The notes: generated by a model from the sequence alone, not told the origin. Shown: positions 7,385 through 16,453, counted from the first letter of the stretch. The stretch: 26,336 nucleotides of DNA from Rosettibacter primus (GCF_036860675.1 NZ_JAYKGK010000018.1:1-26336), one strand, 5' to 3'. Translations and numbers: made by a program.

Positions 7385-8092
7385 GTGAGAATAACATTAG
7401 ATTATGAAATAAGTCCTGAAGTAATACCTAAAAATTATGGTCGTGGTTTTATTTCTTTAATTAAAAAATTAATTGAAGTATCAGACCCTTTACTTTTTTC
7501 TTATTTTTATAATGACCACAGATTAAAACCCTTTACATTTGGGACATTTTTCCCACAATTGCAGGAATTAGAGGGAGACAAGTTTAAAGCTGGTAAGTTT
7601 GTGAAGATAAACTTTTCAACTTCTTCATACAGAGTTGCAACACAAATTTATAACGGATTTCTGAAAGTAAAGGAGCATACCTGGCAAAATAATGGAAATT
7701 CAATACACTTCAAGCCAATGCGAATTTTTCTGCATCCGAACAAAGTAATTAAAGAAGAAGAAATAAAAGTAAAGACTCTATCACCTTTTGTAGTAAATAA
7801 CAAAGGAGATTCAAACAAATTTTTATTGCCAGATGAAGAAGGATTTCTTGAGGGATTAAAATTTTCTGTGCAGGAATGTGCGAAAGAATTTTTAAATGTT
7901 ACAAATGATTTTGAATTCGAATTTGAAGTTATCAACTGGCGCAGGAAAGTAATTTATCTGTATGAAAAAATGCCAAGTGTTTCAGGAGTATTTAAGATAA
8001 AATCCAGACCAGAAATTTTGCAGATGATTTATGATAATGGAATTGGGGTGCATCGAAGCCAAGGCTTAGGTTTAATGGAGGTGGTAAAATGA
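7385..8092 (+). CDS. cas6: CRISPR endoribonuclease Cas6
   Basis: Cas6 cuts the array transcript within each repeat to release crRNAs. The 235-residue protein shows the RAMP-type pattern of the family, including the glycine-rich C-terminal loop NGIGVHRSQGLGLMEVV (residues 218-234) typical of Cas6. The start is GTG 7385, supported by AAGGAGG at 7373-7379. The array repeats end in ATTGAAAC, matching the 8-nt 5' handle that Cas6 leaves in type I-B systems. The stop overlaps the cas8 start as ATGA. I cannot assign the catalytic His with certainty. Confidence 0.9.
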   Translation: MRITLDYEISPEVIPKNYGRGFISLIKKLIEVSDPLLFSYFYNDHRLKPFTFGTFFPQLQELEGDKFKAGKFVKINFSTSSYRVATQIYNGFLKVKEHTWQNNGNSIHFKPMRIFLHPNKVIKEEEIKVKTLSPFVVNNKGDSNKFLLPDEEGFLEGLKFSVQECAKEFLNVTNDFEFEFEVINWRRKVIYLYEKMPSVSGVFKIKSRPEILQMIYDNGIGVHRSQGLGLMEVVK

Positions 8093-9174
8093 GTGAAAAT
8101 ACAATAACACTTTATCCTTCGAATTGGTTATACAATGCTGGAGTAGTAGGATTGTTAAATTCTATTGAAAAAGTTGAACAACTCAACGTGAATGATTTTT
8201 TAATTGATGCTGGTGGAGTTATAATCCGATTGCCCTTTTTTAATAAATTAAATGTTCAAGAGAGATATTTTAGTGAGAGCAAAATATCTTCGTTGGTTGG
8301 GAAAAATCGTCTTTATAAAAACTTTCTTCAATCAACCCAGAAAAATACATTTATTGAATTTGTAAAAAGATTAGATAAAATAAAATCATCAGGAAGTTGT
8401 CATATTTGTTATAATCCTCAATACCTTAGTGACAGTGATATTAATAAGATTAATGAAATTGATCCGGGAAAAGCTAAATTTTTAAACCGAATTGAAAAAT
8501 TAAATATGGTACAAAACAGTGAGTTTGGACCAACAGAGAATGAATTCCCTAACGGTTTCTGGAACATGAAACAAAGCTTAAAAGTATGTCACTTATGTAA
8601 TTTTATCCTCATCCATCATCATCTTGCTCTAACTAAACTCTCTGACAATTCAGAAATATTCATTAACGTTCCTTCTTTCAAAGTGATGTTTGAATTGAAT
8701 AAAATTGTCAAAGAAACATACGGGTCATTAAATAGTGAAGAAGCAAGAAATAAAAGAGAAATCCTTGCAACATCTGTAATAGAGTATTCTAGAAAGCTAC
8801 AAAGTACAATCGGTTTATGGTCCGGAATGAATATCGAAATAGTTATCAAGAGTAAAAAAGGGATTGATTTCTTTTCTCTCCCTTATGATACAATCAAAAT
8901 AATTTCAGATAGAAAAATAGCTTCAGCTCTTTCTGATTTAGGTGAGTTTAGAATTCTAAACAACATACTTGATAAAAATTATTCTCAGCTTATTGATATT
9001 AGTTACAAGTTAATTAGAATTGGATTAAAAAATTATAATGATAGAAGTAAAAATGAAAACAATATAGTTAATGATTTATTATCCCGCGACATTAATAGAA
9101 AAAATATTTCTAAAGCAGCAAATAAAATTTTAATGCTTTATTCATTAATAGAAGAAAAATTAAAAAGGAGTTAA
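8089..9174 (+). CDS. cas8: Cascade large subunit Cas8, Cst1 type (CXXC-CXXC), short
   Basis: The large subunit of Cascade recognises the PAM and helps open the target DNA. Two CXXC pairs, CHIC at 104-107 and CHLC at 167-170, are the hallmark of the Cst1 (CXXC_CXXC) family of Tneap-type I-B systems, and the N-terminal PSNWLYNAGVVGLL motif fits. At 361 residues it is shorter than the full-length large subunits I would expect for this family. The missing part may be the separate gene that follows 2 bp later. Translation is coupled to cas6 through ATGA, with GGAGG at 8077-8081. Naming varies between Cas8a1 and Cas8b for Cst1 proteins. Confidence 0.82.
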   Translation: MSENTITLYPSNWLYNAGVVGLLNSIEKVEQLNVNDFLIDAGGVIIRLPFFNKLNVQERYFSESKISSLVGKNRLYKNFLQSTQKNTFIEFVKRLDKIKSSGSCHICYNPQYLSDSDINKINEIDPGKAKFLNRIEKLNMVQNSEFGPTENEFPNGFWNMKQSLKVCHLCNFILIHHHLALTKLSDNSEIFINVPSFKVMFELNKIVKETYGSLNSEEARNKREILATSVIEYSRKLQSTIGLWSGMNIEIVIKSKKGIDFFSLPYDTIKIISDRKIASALSDLGEFRILNNILDKNYSQLIDISYKLIRIGLKNYNDRSKNENNIVNDLLSRDINRKNISKAANKILMLYSLIEEKLKRS

Positions 9175-9176
9175 AA

Positions 9177-9656
9177 ATGGAAATTCCAATTGAAAAATTG
9201 AAGCAGCAACTTGAAAGTGAAAAACCAAATTATGAGGATTTTGAAAGTTGTTTTTATGAGTTGAAAAATGCTCAGAAAGAATTGCAGAATTTACTTGAAT
9301 ATGCTTCAGACTTTAAACGACCTGGAAATAAAACGGACGAAGAAAATAAATTCGAAAATTTATACAGAAGAGTAGCAGGAGTAAATTCATCTGAGATAAT
9401 TGAAACTCTTAAAAGAAAAGGAAATGATTTGAAAAAAGATCTTGGAACTTCTTTTGAAAATATGGGTTACAGATTGCTCGAACAAACAAGAGCTGGTAAA
9501 CGTGATGATGTCTATTATGGTATTTTAAGAATTTTTGTAGCTAACAAAATGAAGTTTCCTGATGAACTAGTAGAAGCATTCAAACCAATTTATTCCGATG
9601 AAATGTTCAAGGTTTTCATCTTCTCATTTCTTAGCGGTATAATTGGCAAAGAATAA
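9177..9656 (+). CDS. Candidate Cascade small subunit (Cas11-like) or detached Cas8 C-terminal part
   Basis: No family is recognised with certainty. The 159-residue protein is predicted all-helical by its pattern: KLKQQLESEKPNYEDFESCF, then a charged middle and a C-terminal block FPDELVEAFKPIYSDEMF followed by KVFIFSFLSGIIGKE. It lies between cas8 and cas7, starts 2 bp after the cas8 stop in a different frame, and has its own AGGAG (9166-9170) inside the cas8 tail. Small helical subunits in this position are Cas11 in several type I systems; in many I-B systems Cas11 is instead made by internal translation of cas8. Together with the short Cas8 the total is about 520 residues, consistent with a split large subunit. 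Role inferred from position and length. Confidence 0.6.
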   Translation: MEIPIEKLKQQLESEKPNYEDFESCFYELKNAQKELQNLLEYASDFKRPGNKTDEENKFENLYRRVAGVNSSEIIETLKRKGNDLKKDLGTSFENMGYRLLEQTRAGKRDDVYYGILRIFVANKMKFPDELVEAFKPIYSDEMFKVFIFSFLSGIIGKE

Positions 9657-9691
9657 CAATCAGAAAAATAATTTTATAAGGAGAAATAAAA

Positions 9692-11170
9692 ATGAGTAAC
9701 ACAAGTAACAACGAAATCAAAAATATTACACTAACAATGATTTTTGAGGGAGCGGCTCTAAACAGAGATGAAAAAATTGGCGGTAATATTCTATCAATTA
9801 AAAAAATGAATGTGAATGGAGAGATTAAATCATTCATCAGCAAAGTTGCAATTAGACATTATTTATTTGAGACTTTGCAAAAAGCTCATAATTGGCAAGG
9901 AGCCTCTGTAACTGGACAAGGCACGGTCGTTCAATTCGATATTGCCAAAGAAGATATTCTTACAAGTGCAGAATTAGATGCTTTTGGCTATATGTATACT
10001 ATAAGCGGTGAAAATTCTTTGACCAGAAAATCACCGATTGGAATAACAAAGGCTGTTTCTCTTTCAAATTATGAACAAGACTTAGCTTTTTATGCTAACC
10101 ACGATTTAGTTAAAAGAGCAAATGAGCAAGGATTAAATGTTACACCAAATCCTTACAGTAAAGAAGAACATAATGCTTTATATAAAATAAGTTTTACAAT
10201 TGATAGTAAAATACTGGGAGAAGATACTTGGATAGTAAAAAGCGAACCTATGTTGAATAACGATAATACAAAATTAAAAATTGAAATAGCTAAGCCGTTA
10301 AAGGCAATATTAAAAAATGTTCTATTAATAAAAGATGATGAAGGGAATGATAACTATCTAATTGATAATAAAAAAATAATAGTAAAAGATTACGAAGTTA
10401 CTGTTGATAAAGCTCTAATGAAAGAAAAGCATATTAAAAAGACAGATAAAGTAGAATTAAGTTGGGATTCGAAATATTTAGTAAACGAGAAAAAAGAAGA
10501 AATAGCGGATGAGCAAAAAAATGAGAAGGAGAAAAAAGCATTATTTAAAGTGAGTGAATTTTCTTATGATGAGGAAGAGAAAACTTATACATTTAATATT
10601 AGCAGAGAACCTCTTTATGATGCAAAGGAAGAGACCTTAACCCTTGAGCTTGGGGCGGTGAAAGAAATTGAAATCAATAAAACCGAGATACAGAAAATTT
10701 ATCCTAAAAAATATAACAATAGCTATGGAGATTTAGTATTAGAAGAAATTAGCTCCAAAGGACCTTTCAAGGTTGTGTTTAAATTAAAAGATGATATTAA
10801 AAAGAAAAGGATTCTTGAAATTCTTAAATCAATCAAAAACGGCCTTTATGCTCAATCCAGCGGTGAAGCTAATACAATAATTCCATTGTTTATCATAGCA
10901 AGCGGCGTAAAAATTCCTTCTCCAGTTTTTCATTCTTTCATTGATCTCAAAAAAGAAGAAGGACAAATAAAAGTGATTGGAATTAATGACTGCCTGAAAA
11001 ATTCTTGGATTAATACAAAAATTTATATTAAAGATTGTGAAAGAATTCCTGTCGAAATCAATAGTGAAAAAGTAACACGCGATTGGAATGAATTTCTAAA
11101 ATCAGTGGGATTAATTAATGATGAAAATTCATTAAACCACGAGGAGAAAAATGAAAATCCTGAGACTTAA
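9692..11170 (+). CDS. cas7: Cascade backbone subunit Cas7 (Cst2/DevR family) with large insertion
   Basis: Cas7 polymerises along the crRNA and forms the Cascade backbone. The N-terminal core (ITLTMIFEGAALNRDE, then VAIRHYLFETLQ and SPIGITKAVSLS) and the signature SIKNGLYAQSSGEANTI at 380-396 followed by PSPVFHSFIDL identify the Cst2/DevR family. Between about residue 172 and 370 there are some 195 extra residues, partly very Lys/Glu-rich (around 266-284). These separate the conserved YKISFTID strand from the signature motif, giving 492 residues against roughly 300-340 in ordinary members. AAGGAG at 9678-9683 supports the start. The 3' end overlaps cas5 by 20 bp. Confidence 0.88.
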   Translation: MSNTSNNEIKNITLTMIFEGAALNRDEKIGGNILSIKKMNVNGEIKSFISKVAIRHYLFETLQKAHNWQGASVTGQGTVVQFDIAKEDILTSAELDAFGYMYTISGENSLTRKSPIGITKAVSLSNYEQDLAFYANHDLVKRANEQGLNVTPNPYSKEEHNALYKISFTIDSKILGEDTWIVKSEPMLNNDNTKLKIEIAKPLKAILKNVLLIKDDEGNDNYLIDNKKIIVKDYEVTVDKALMKEKHIKKTDKVELSWDSKYLVNEKKEEIADEQKNEKEKKALFKVSEFSYDEEEKTYTFNISREPLYDAKEETLTLELGAVKEIEINKTEIQKIYPKKYNNSYGDLVLEEISSKGPFKVVFKLKDDIKKKRILEILKSIKNGLYAQSSGEANTIIPLFIIASGVKIPSPVFHSFIDLKKEEGQIKVIGINDCLKNSWINTKIYIKDCERIPVEINSEKVTRDWNEFLKSVGLINDENSLNHEEKNENPET

Positions 11171-11975
11171 AATCTATCAACCACAAGCACATTACAGAAT
11201 TCCTTTTACATTCCAGCGAAGGCACACATATCCACTGCCTCCTTATTCAACTGTAATAGGATTTCTATGTAATGCTCTTGGTATTTATGACCAGAAAGAT
11301 GGATTATATACAAATGGTATTCGAAAATTAAAAATGTCTATTTCTGGAAGATTTCAAAGTAAAACGACAGAAATGATTTGGTTTAGAAACCTAAGCAAAA
11401 AAGCTCATGAAAACCGATTTGGGTATATCCAAAATAGAGAACTCAATGGACACATTGAACATTTTGGCGGACAATCTCAAATGTGGATTGATATTCTGAA
11501 TGATGTTTACTTATTTATATACCTTGCACATGAAAACGAAGAATTCTTAAAAATTATTAAATCTAGTTTAGTTAATCCTGCTAATCGACTTGAAGTTCTT
11601 CATCTCGGTCGTGCTGAAGATTGGATTGTACTCGAAGAAGAACCAAGATTTTTAAATGATTCTGATATTATTTATCAAAGACGTGATGCTGATTATAAAC
11701 ATTTCTTTTGGATATCTGAACAATTTTGTATCAAAAATGGTAATGATTGGGAGATTAAAGAAAACGGCAAGTTTGTAGGGCTTCTATATAACCTTCCAAC
11801 TTTTGTTACAATCAAAAATTACGAAACAACATTTAATAGACACGGTGAAAGAAACTTCGAATATGTTAGGACTAAATTAAATGATGGATTGATTAAAGAA
11901 GAAACATTAATGCTTGATATTTCTGATAAAAAAAATATTTTACCAATCTTTTTAGGTGACCTAAATGGAAATTGA
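11151..11975 (+). CDS. cas5: Cascade subunit Cas5 (Cas5t/Cas5b type)
   Basis: Cas5 caps the 5' handle of the crRNA in Cascade. The N-terminal strand MKILRLKIYQPQAHYRIP followed by RRHTYPLPPYSTVIGFLCNA is characteristic of Cas5 of the I-B/Tneap group, and a downstream RTKLNDGLIKEE segment leads to the C-terminus. The 274-residue length is normal. It starts inside the end of cas7 (20-bp overlap) with GAGGAG at 11141-11146, and its end overlaps cas3 by 11 bp, so translation of the three genes is coupled. No abnormality seen. Confidence 0.88.
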   Translation: MKILRLKIYQPQAHYRIPFTFQRRHTYPLPPYSTVIGFLCNALGIYDQKDGLYTNGIRKLKMSISGRFQSKTTEMIWFRNLSKKAHENRFGYIQNRELNGHIEHFGGQSQMWIDILNDVYLFIYLAHENEEFLKIIKSSLVNPANRLEVLHLGRAEDWIVLEEEPRFLNDSDIIYQRRDADYKHFFWISEQFCIKNGNDWEIKENGKFVGLLYNLPTFVTIKNYETTFNRHGERNFEYVRTKLNDGLIKEETLMLDISDKKNILPIFLGDLNGN

Positions 11976-14649
11976 AAACAAAATATGGGCAAAAAGTATC
12001 AAGTATGATAAGAATGAAAAAGAACCTCCAATAACTTTACGAGAACATACCAACAATGTTCTTAGTGCATTTTGTCAATTGAAAAACAAGTTGGAAGATG
12101 AGCAACTAAAGGAAAGCATCAAAACAGCTATTGAGTTACATGATATTGGTAAAGTTAATCCCTACTTCCAAATAAGAACACTTGGCAATAAAAAATACAA
12201 ACCATTTGATGTAACTAACAATATTTATCACTCACTCTTTTCTACGCTATGGATAAATAAGACAAAACTTAAAGAAAGGTTTGGAGAAAATTTTGCAAAA
12301 TTAATTTTATCAGCTGTTGCGTATCATCATTGGAAAGAAAGCTTTGAAGATTTGATAAGATTTGGTGGAAATGATTTTGAAAAATTATCTGATTGGCTTT
12401 TAACTAATAACAATCTTGAAATTTTGTACAATAATCTTAAATCAGAAGGATTTACTGATGAGATTATTTCATTTGATTTTGAAATGTTGGAAGGATTGAA
12501 GAACGGTATTTCATTTGCAGAGTACGTTACTCCACTTTATAATCTTTACTGGTTGCCTAAACGAATTGAAATTGACGAGGAAATAAAAAGAAAGTGGATT
12601 TTACTTACTGGATTTCTAATCAGAAGTGATCACTTTGCATCTTTTTGTGAATCTGAAAATGAAGAGTATAAAATTGAAGAAGATGGTTTTACACCCTCCT
12701 TTATTAAAAGTAATATCATTGCTAATATAAAAGAAAAGAATAACAACTTTGATGAATCTCAGTTTTGGCAAGATACCGTTGTTAGAGAATATGGAAATGA
12801 TAACACAATTTTGATAGCTCCAACTGGTTCAGGGAAAACCGAGTTCTCTTTCCTTTGGTCTAATGGTGAAAAATTCTTTTATACACTTCCTTTGCGGTCT
12901 GCAGTAAATCAAATTTATGATAGGGCTAAGAAAATATTTGGTGAAGAAAAAGTTGGCTTAATTCATTCAGATGCAGATGTATACTTGATAGGCATGAAGG
13001 ATGAAGCTAATACTATGAAACTTTATGAATTATCGAGACAACTTTCATTTCCAGTAATTATTTCAACAGGGGACCAGTTTTTCCCTTATGCTTTACAACC
13101 ACCCGGCTATGAAAAAATATTCGCAACTTTTTATAAAGCACGACTAGTAATTGACGAAGTACAAGCTTATGATCCCAAAGCATCTGCAATTATTGTTAAA
13201 TTTATTGAAGCAGTAACTAGAATGGGAGGCAAATTTTTATTAATGACTGCAACTTTACCAAGTTATATTAAAGAGGAGGTAAAAAAAAGAATCGAAAAAT
13301 TTGTTAATGATAAAGAGTGGAAAGAGCCAATTAATCGTTATGAAAATGAACCTAAATACAAAGAACTTAAAAAACACAGGATACAATTCATCCACATTTC
13401 AAATTCTATTAATGATAATAAACCTGATTATAAATTACCCAATGAAATAATTAAAAAAATAATCGCTGTAGCTGATCAAGGGAAACGTGTATTAGTAATT
13501 CTTAACACAGTAAAGCAAGCACAATATGTCTATGATGAGTTACAAAAGGGAAAAAAAGGAGAATTGAAAAGTAATTTATGGTTGCTTCATTCAAGATTTA
13601 CTCTTGAGGATCGAAGGGAAAAAGAAATAGAATTAATTGGGAAAGAATTCAAAAATCCGAAAGATGAAACAAACGAAAAAACTCCTAAAATATTAGTTGC
13701 TACTCAAGTTGTTGAGGCATCTCTCGATATTGATGCAGATGTTCTATTTACAGAAATAGCTCCACTTGATGCACTTGTTCAGAGAATGGGAAGAGTTTTA
13801 AGAAGATATAAAGATTCAATCCCAGAAGAGCCGAAAGAACCAAACATTTATGTCATCGTATTTAATGAAGGCTATGAATCAGGGTATAAAAAAGTTTATG
13901 AAAATGAATTGATCGAAAAAACTATTGCTATACTTAAATCATCTGAGGAAATTATTAATTCAAATGAAAAACGATTAAATGAAATAATAAAAAAATACTA
14001 CGATAAGAAAGGTAATTTCATTGGTTTTGTAGATAATAAAGTGGAGGGGAAAAAATCAAAAACAAAAAAAGGCAAGAAGAATAAAAAAGAAGAAAATGAC
14101 GAAGAACTAATAATTGATCTAAAGATGGAAACAAGTATTTCATTATTACTATCTGAATATGAAAAATTCATATTAGTTTCAAAACTTTATGCAGCACTCG
14201 ATAAAGAAGGCAAATATCTGAAAAAATTTTACGATACTCTCGACATTCTTGATGCTGGCTATATGTCCGATCGAAAAACTGAAGCACAAAGAATGTTTAG
14301 AGAAATATCTTCTATTTCAGTTATCCCAAATATTAAAAAAGATGAATTTGCAAATAGTGTAATTGATTTCTTTAATAATATTCCTGAACAAAAAGAAAAA
14401 CAGAAAGGATTATATACAAAATTTAAAAAGGAAATCTTAGCAAAATACGTTGTTTCTGTTCCTATGTATACGTGGTATGATAAATGTGAATATAGAAACA
14501 GTGTTGAAAATTGGGCTGATATAAATAGCAATTTTGATTCTAATATAAAGAAAAAACTTAAATCTTGGTGTAGAGAAATTTATTTTGTCGATTACGATTA
14601 TGACCCCAAAACAGGTGTAAATAGTTCAAATGAAAAAGAAAGAGAATAA
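11965..14649 (+). CDS. cas3: CRISPR nuclease-helicase Cas3 (HD plus SF2)
   Basis: Cas3 is recruited by Cascade to unwind and degrade target DNA. The N-terminal HD nuclease shows LREHT (H28), ELHDIGK (H59-D60, K63), YHS (H89), YHH (H121-122) and SDH (D222). The helicase has Walker A APTGSGKT (285-292), DEVQ box (397-400), TAT (428-430), the ATQVVEASLDIDAD motif and QRMGRVLRR. All catalytic motifs appear intact. At 894 residues it is somewhat large; a Lys/Glu-rich low-complexity stretch near residues 692-715 accounts for part of this. AGGTGA (11954-11959) supports the start. It is the last gene of the interference operon; no clear terminator follows. Confidence 0.95.
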   Translation: MEIENKIWAKSIKYDKNEKEPPITLREHTNNVLSAFCQLKNKLEDEQLKESIKTAIELHDIGKVNPYFQIRTLGNKKYKPFDVTNNIYHSLFSTLWINKTKLKERFGENFAKLILSAVAYHHWKESFEDLIRFGGNDFEKLSDWLLTNNNLEILYNNLKSEGFTDEIISFDFEMLEGLKNGISFAEYVTPLYNLYWLPKRIEIDEEIKRKWILLTGFLIRSDHFASFCESENEEYKIEEDGFTPSFIKSNIIANIKEKNNNFDESQFWQDTVVREYGNDNTILIAPTGSGKTEFSFLWSNGEKFFYTLPLRSAVNQIYDRAKKIFGEEKVGLIHSDADVYLIGMKDEANTMKLYELSRQLSFPVIISTGDQFFPYALQPPGYEKIFATFYKARLVIDEVQAYDPKASAIIVKFIEAVTRMGGKFLLMTATLPSYIKEEVKKRIEKFVNDKEWKEPINRYENEPKYKELKKHRIQFIHISNSINDNKPDYKLPNEIIKKIIAVADQGKRVLVILNTVKQAQYVYDELQKGKKGELKSNLWLLHSRFTLEDRREKEIELIGKEFKNPKDETNEKTPKILVATQVVEASLDIDADVLFTEIAPLDALVQRMGRVLRRYKDSIPEEPKEPNIYVIVFNEGYESGYKKVYENELIEKTIAILKSSEEIINSNEKRLNEIIKKYYDKKGNFIGFVDNKVEGKKSKTKKGKKNKKEENDEELIIDLKMETSISLLLSEYEKFILVSKLYAALDKEGKYLKKFYDTLDILDAGYMSDRKTEAQRMFREISSISVIPNIKKDEFANSVIDFFNNIPEQKEKQKGLYTKFKKEILAKYVVSVPMYTWYDKCEYRNSVENWADINSNFDSNIKKKLKSWCREIYFVDYDYDPKTGVNSSNEKERE

Positions 14650-14797
14650 GGTTCAACATTCAAAATAAAAAATCATCTATAATATTTGTATTTAGTTTCA
14701 ATAATATGCATTAGGTGTAATCTTGCTAACCTAGATGACAATTTGGGAATCTTACAATTTTGATACTGTATATTAATTAGAATGAATCATATAAATG

Positions 14798-15979
14798 TTA
14801 CCCCAAATCACCACCCCATATAAAATCTTGGAAAGTTGGGGTTGGATATCGGGCAACAATAATTTTTTTTGAAATATTTATTCCTTTTGCCAGTAATTCT
14901 AATTGTTTCTTATCCTGTACGGTTGCTCTTTCTTTTACTTCTATTGCAGTATTCCCGTTAAGAATGAAATCTATCTCTTTGCCGGTCTTTAACGAATAAT
15001 ATTGTAAATCACCATAAAACTTTAACTGGTTAAAAACAGCATTTTCAAATTGAATTCCGCTGCTTACTTCTGCAAGCTGATTTAAAAGGCCATTGTCACA
15101 AATAAATATTTTTGGAGCTTTTACAATTTCTCTATCAGGATTTTTTGAAAATACGGGTACCCGTTTGATTACAAATGTATTTTCAAGTAAATCTAAATAA
15201 TTGTAAACTGATGGTCTAGAAATGCCTGTAAGTGATGATAGTTTAGAATAATCAAGACGAGTGCATACTCTTGCTGCAACCATTTTAAGAAGATTATGTA
15301 AATTTTTTTGATCTCTTATATCTGCAATATTTTTTATGTCAATGTTTAAGTAAGAACTGAGAATATCATTTACAATATCTTTTTTATCAGATATGCTCTT
15401 TGATAATACAACTTCCGGGAAACCACCAAAACGAATAAATTCATCATAATATTTTTTTAACCGTTCGTATTCGGCAATTATAAATTTTTTCCATTTCTGT
15501 TTGCCAGAATATTCAATATCCCTGAAAGTTAAAAACTCTCTAAAATTTAGAGTATATAACTCAAAAACTTTTTTTCTGCCGGCTAAAGATTCACTAAATA
15601 AATTTTTAATATAATATGTACTTGAACCTGTAATAACAAATTTAATTGGATAATTGTCATAAAGATATTTTATTACACTTACTATATCGGGGAGCAGTTG
15701 AACTTCATCAATAGCTATTAAAGTTTTTTTAGTAAAGTCTATACCTCTTGCGCTTAAAGCAGTGATGATATTTTCATAGTTTTTTTCAGAAAAAAGTTCT
15801 CTATTATCTATTCGCTCAAGATCTATGTAAATCTTATTATTGGTTTCGAAGTCTTCGAGAAGTTTTTTGAGTAATGTAGTTTTGCCAGTTCGCCTTAAAC
15901 CAGTTATAACCGTAATGTATTTTTTTGAAAGATGTTCTTTTAATTCGGAATATATTAGCCTTTCTTTATAATAAACCAT
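14798..15979 (-). CDS. AAA ATPase with DUF4143-type C-terminus
   Basis: A 393-residue P-loop ATPase read against the cas genes. Walker A GLRRTGKTT (27-35), Walker B LIAIDEVQ (87-94) and the sensor ITGSS (116-120) are clear. The middle part includes a winged-helix-like segment (LSSLTGISRPSVYNYLDLLE). The C-terminus carries KTGKEIDFIL followed by TAIEVKE (E335, D337, E347, K349), a PD-(D/E)XK-like pattern. Such AAA_14/DUF4143 proteins are common, often laterally transferred, and of poorly known function. AGGAGG precedes the ATG on the minus strand. It sits between cas3 and cas4 in opposite orientation, so it is likely an insertion into the locus rather than a core Cas gene. Confidence 0.88.
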   Translation of the reverse strand: MVYYKERLIYSELKEHLSKKYITVITGLRRTGKTTLLKKLLEDFETNNKIYIDLERIDNRELFSEKNYENIITALSARGIDFTKKTLIAIDEVQLLPDIVSVIKYLYDNYPIKFVITGSSTYYIKNLFSESLAGRKKVFELYTLNFREFLTFRDIEYSGKQKWKKFIIAEYERLKKYYDEFIRFGGFPEVVLSKSISDKKDIVNDILSSYLNIDIKNIADIRDQKNLHNLLKMVAARVCTRLDYSKLSSLTGISRPSVYNYLDLLENTFVIKRVPVFSKNPDREIVKAPKIFICDNGLLNQLAEVSSGIQFENAVFNQLKFYGDLQYYSLKTGKEIDFILNGNTAIEVKERATVQDKKQLELLAKGINISKKIIVARYPTPTFQDFIWGGDLG

Positions 15980-15991
15980 TTTTTCACCTCC

Positions 15992-16058
15992 TTACTATTT
16001 GCTAATGCTAATTTACAAATCGCATTACTATATGTAAAGTATATTTTACAAATAGTAA
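15992..16058 (-). promoter_or_regulatory. Inverted and direct repeats upstream of the AAA ATPase gene
   Basis: TTACTATTTG (15992-16001) is the exact reverse complement of CAAATAGTAA (16049-16058). Between them, TTTACAAAT occurs near 16012-16020 and again at 16045-16053, with an inverted partner TATGTAAAG at 16031-16039. Clustered palindromic copies just before a start codon look like operator sites, perhaps for autoregulation. No regulator gene is identifiable here. Confidence 0.4.
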
Positions 16059-16211
16059 AAAAGTTGTATTATACTAAATAATATAAAATATAGGCATTAG
16101 ATAAAAGAGGATAGAACACGGACTACAAAGATTACACTGAACTTGCCCGACGGCACATGCAGTTGCAAAATACATAAAATGTCTTCACCAAATGCTGACT
16201 GAATGAGGCAA

Positions 16212-16229
16212 CCTGCCTGTGAAGGCAGG
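16212..16229 (+). repeat. GC-rich hairpin CCTGCC/GGCAGG
   Basis: CCTGCC (16212-16217) and GGCAGG (16224-16229) flank the loop TGTGAA in otherwise AT-rich DNA. Short palindromes of this kind are dispersed intergenic repeats in many Bacteroidetes-related genomes; whether this is one cannot be decided from a single copy. Confidence 0.4.
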
Positions 16230-16310
16230 AGCGTTATGAAGACCCTCAGCCTAAGTAAATTTTACAACATTTTTATTCGTTCGATATGGTAATAATTTAT
16301 TTTTCAACAG

Positions 16311-16329
16311 CCTAAGCAGTTAGGTTTTT
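16311..16329 (+). terminator. Weak terminator-like hairpin
   Basis: CCTAA pairs with TTAGG around GCAG, followed by five T residues. The stem is only 5 bp, so termination would be weak. No gene on the plus strand obviously ends here. Confidence 0.25.
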
Positions 16330-16412
16330 ATCTATGCAAATCTGCGCTTGTACATTTCATATGGTTTCTCACACTCATACAATTTATCAATTTAATTATA
16401 TTTGTTACTAAA

Positions 16413-16453
16413 TAATCTGACTAATCTGTTAATTTGCTAATTTGGTAATTAAA
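16413..16453 (+). repeat. 8-bp A/T-rich tandem repeat before cas4
   Basis: Successive units TAATCTGA(C), TAATCTGT, TAATTTGC, TAATTTGG and TAATTAAA run directly into the cas4 ATG. The period is 8 bp. Similar short-period repeats border the four-helix-bundle genes downstream, so this may mark a recombination boundary. Confidence 0.6.

Larger units (their letters stand above)
16059..16453 (+). other. Non-coding spacer between the AAA gene and cas4
   Basis: About 400 bp without a credible gene. The part at 16110-16260 has higher GC than its surroundings and includes a hairpin at 16212-16229. The nonamer CAGCCTAAG occurs twice (16247-16255 and 16308-16316), and the second copy leads into a terminator-like hairpin. 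The end is an 8-bp tandem repeat running into cas4. It reads as the scar of an earlier insertion, but I do not recognise the source. Confidence 0.45.

Noticed and set aside
9160..9180. Frameshift joining cas8 and the following small gene into one broken Cas8
   Set aside because: The second gene has its own AGGAG and ATG with good spacing, and both frames are open without overlap debris, so two genes are more likely. A split in the ancestor remains possible.
16110..16330. Decayed tRNA, IS end or attachment site in the GC-richer patch before cas4
   Set aside because: No cloverleaf, no transposase remnant and no convincing direct repeats at its borders; only small hairpins and a duplicated nonamer are seen.
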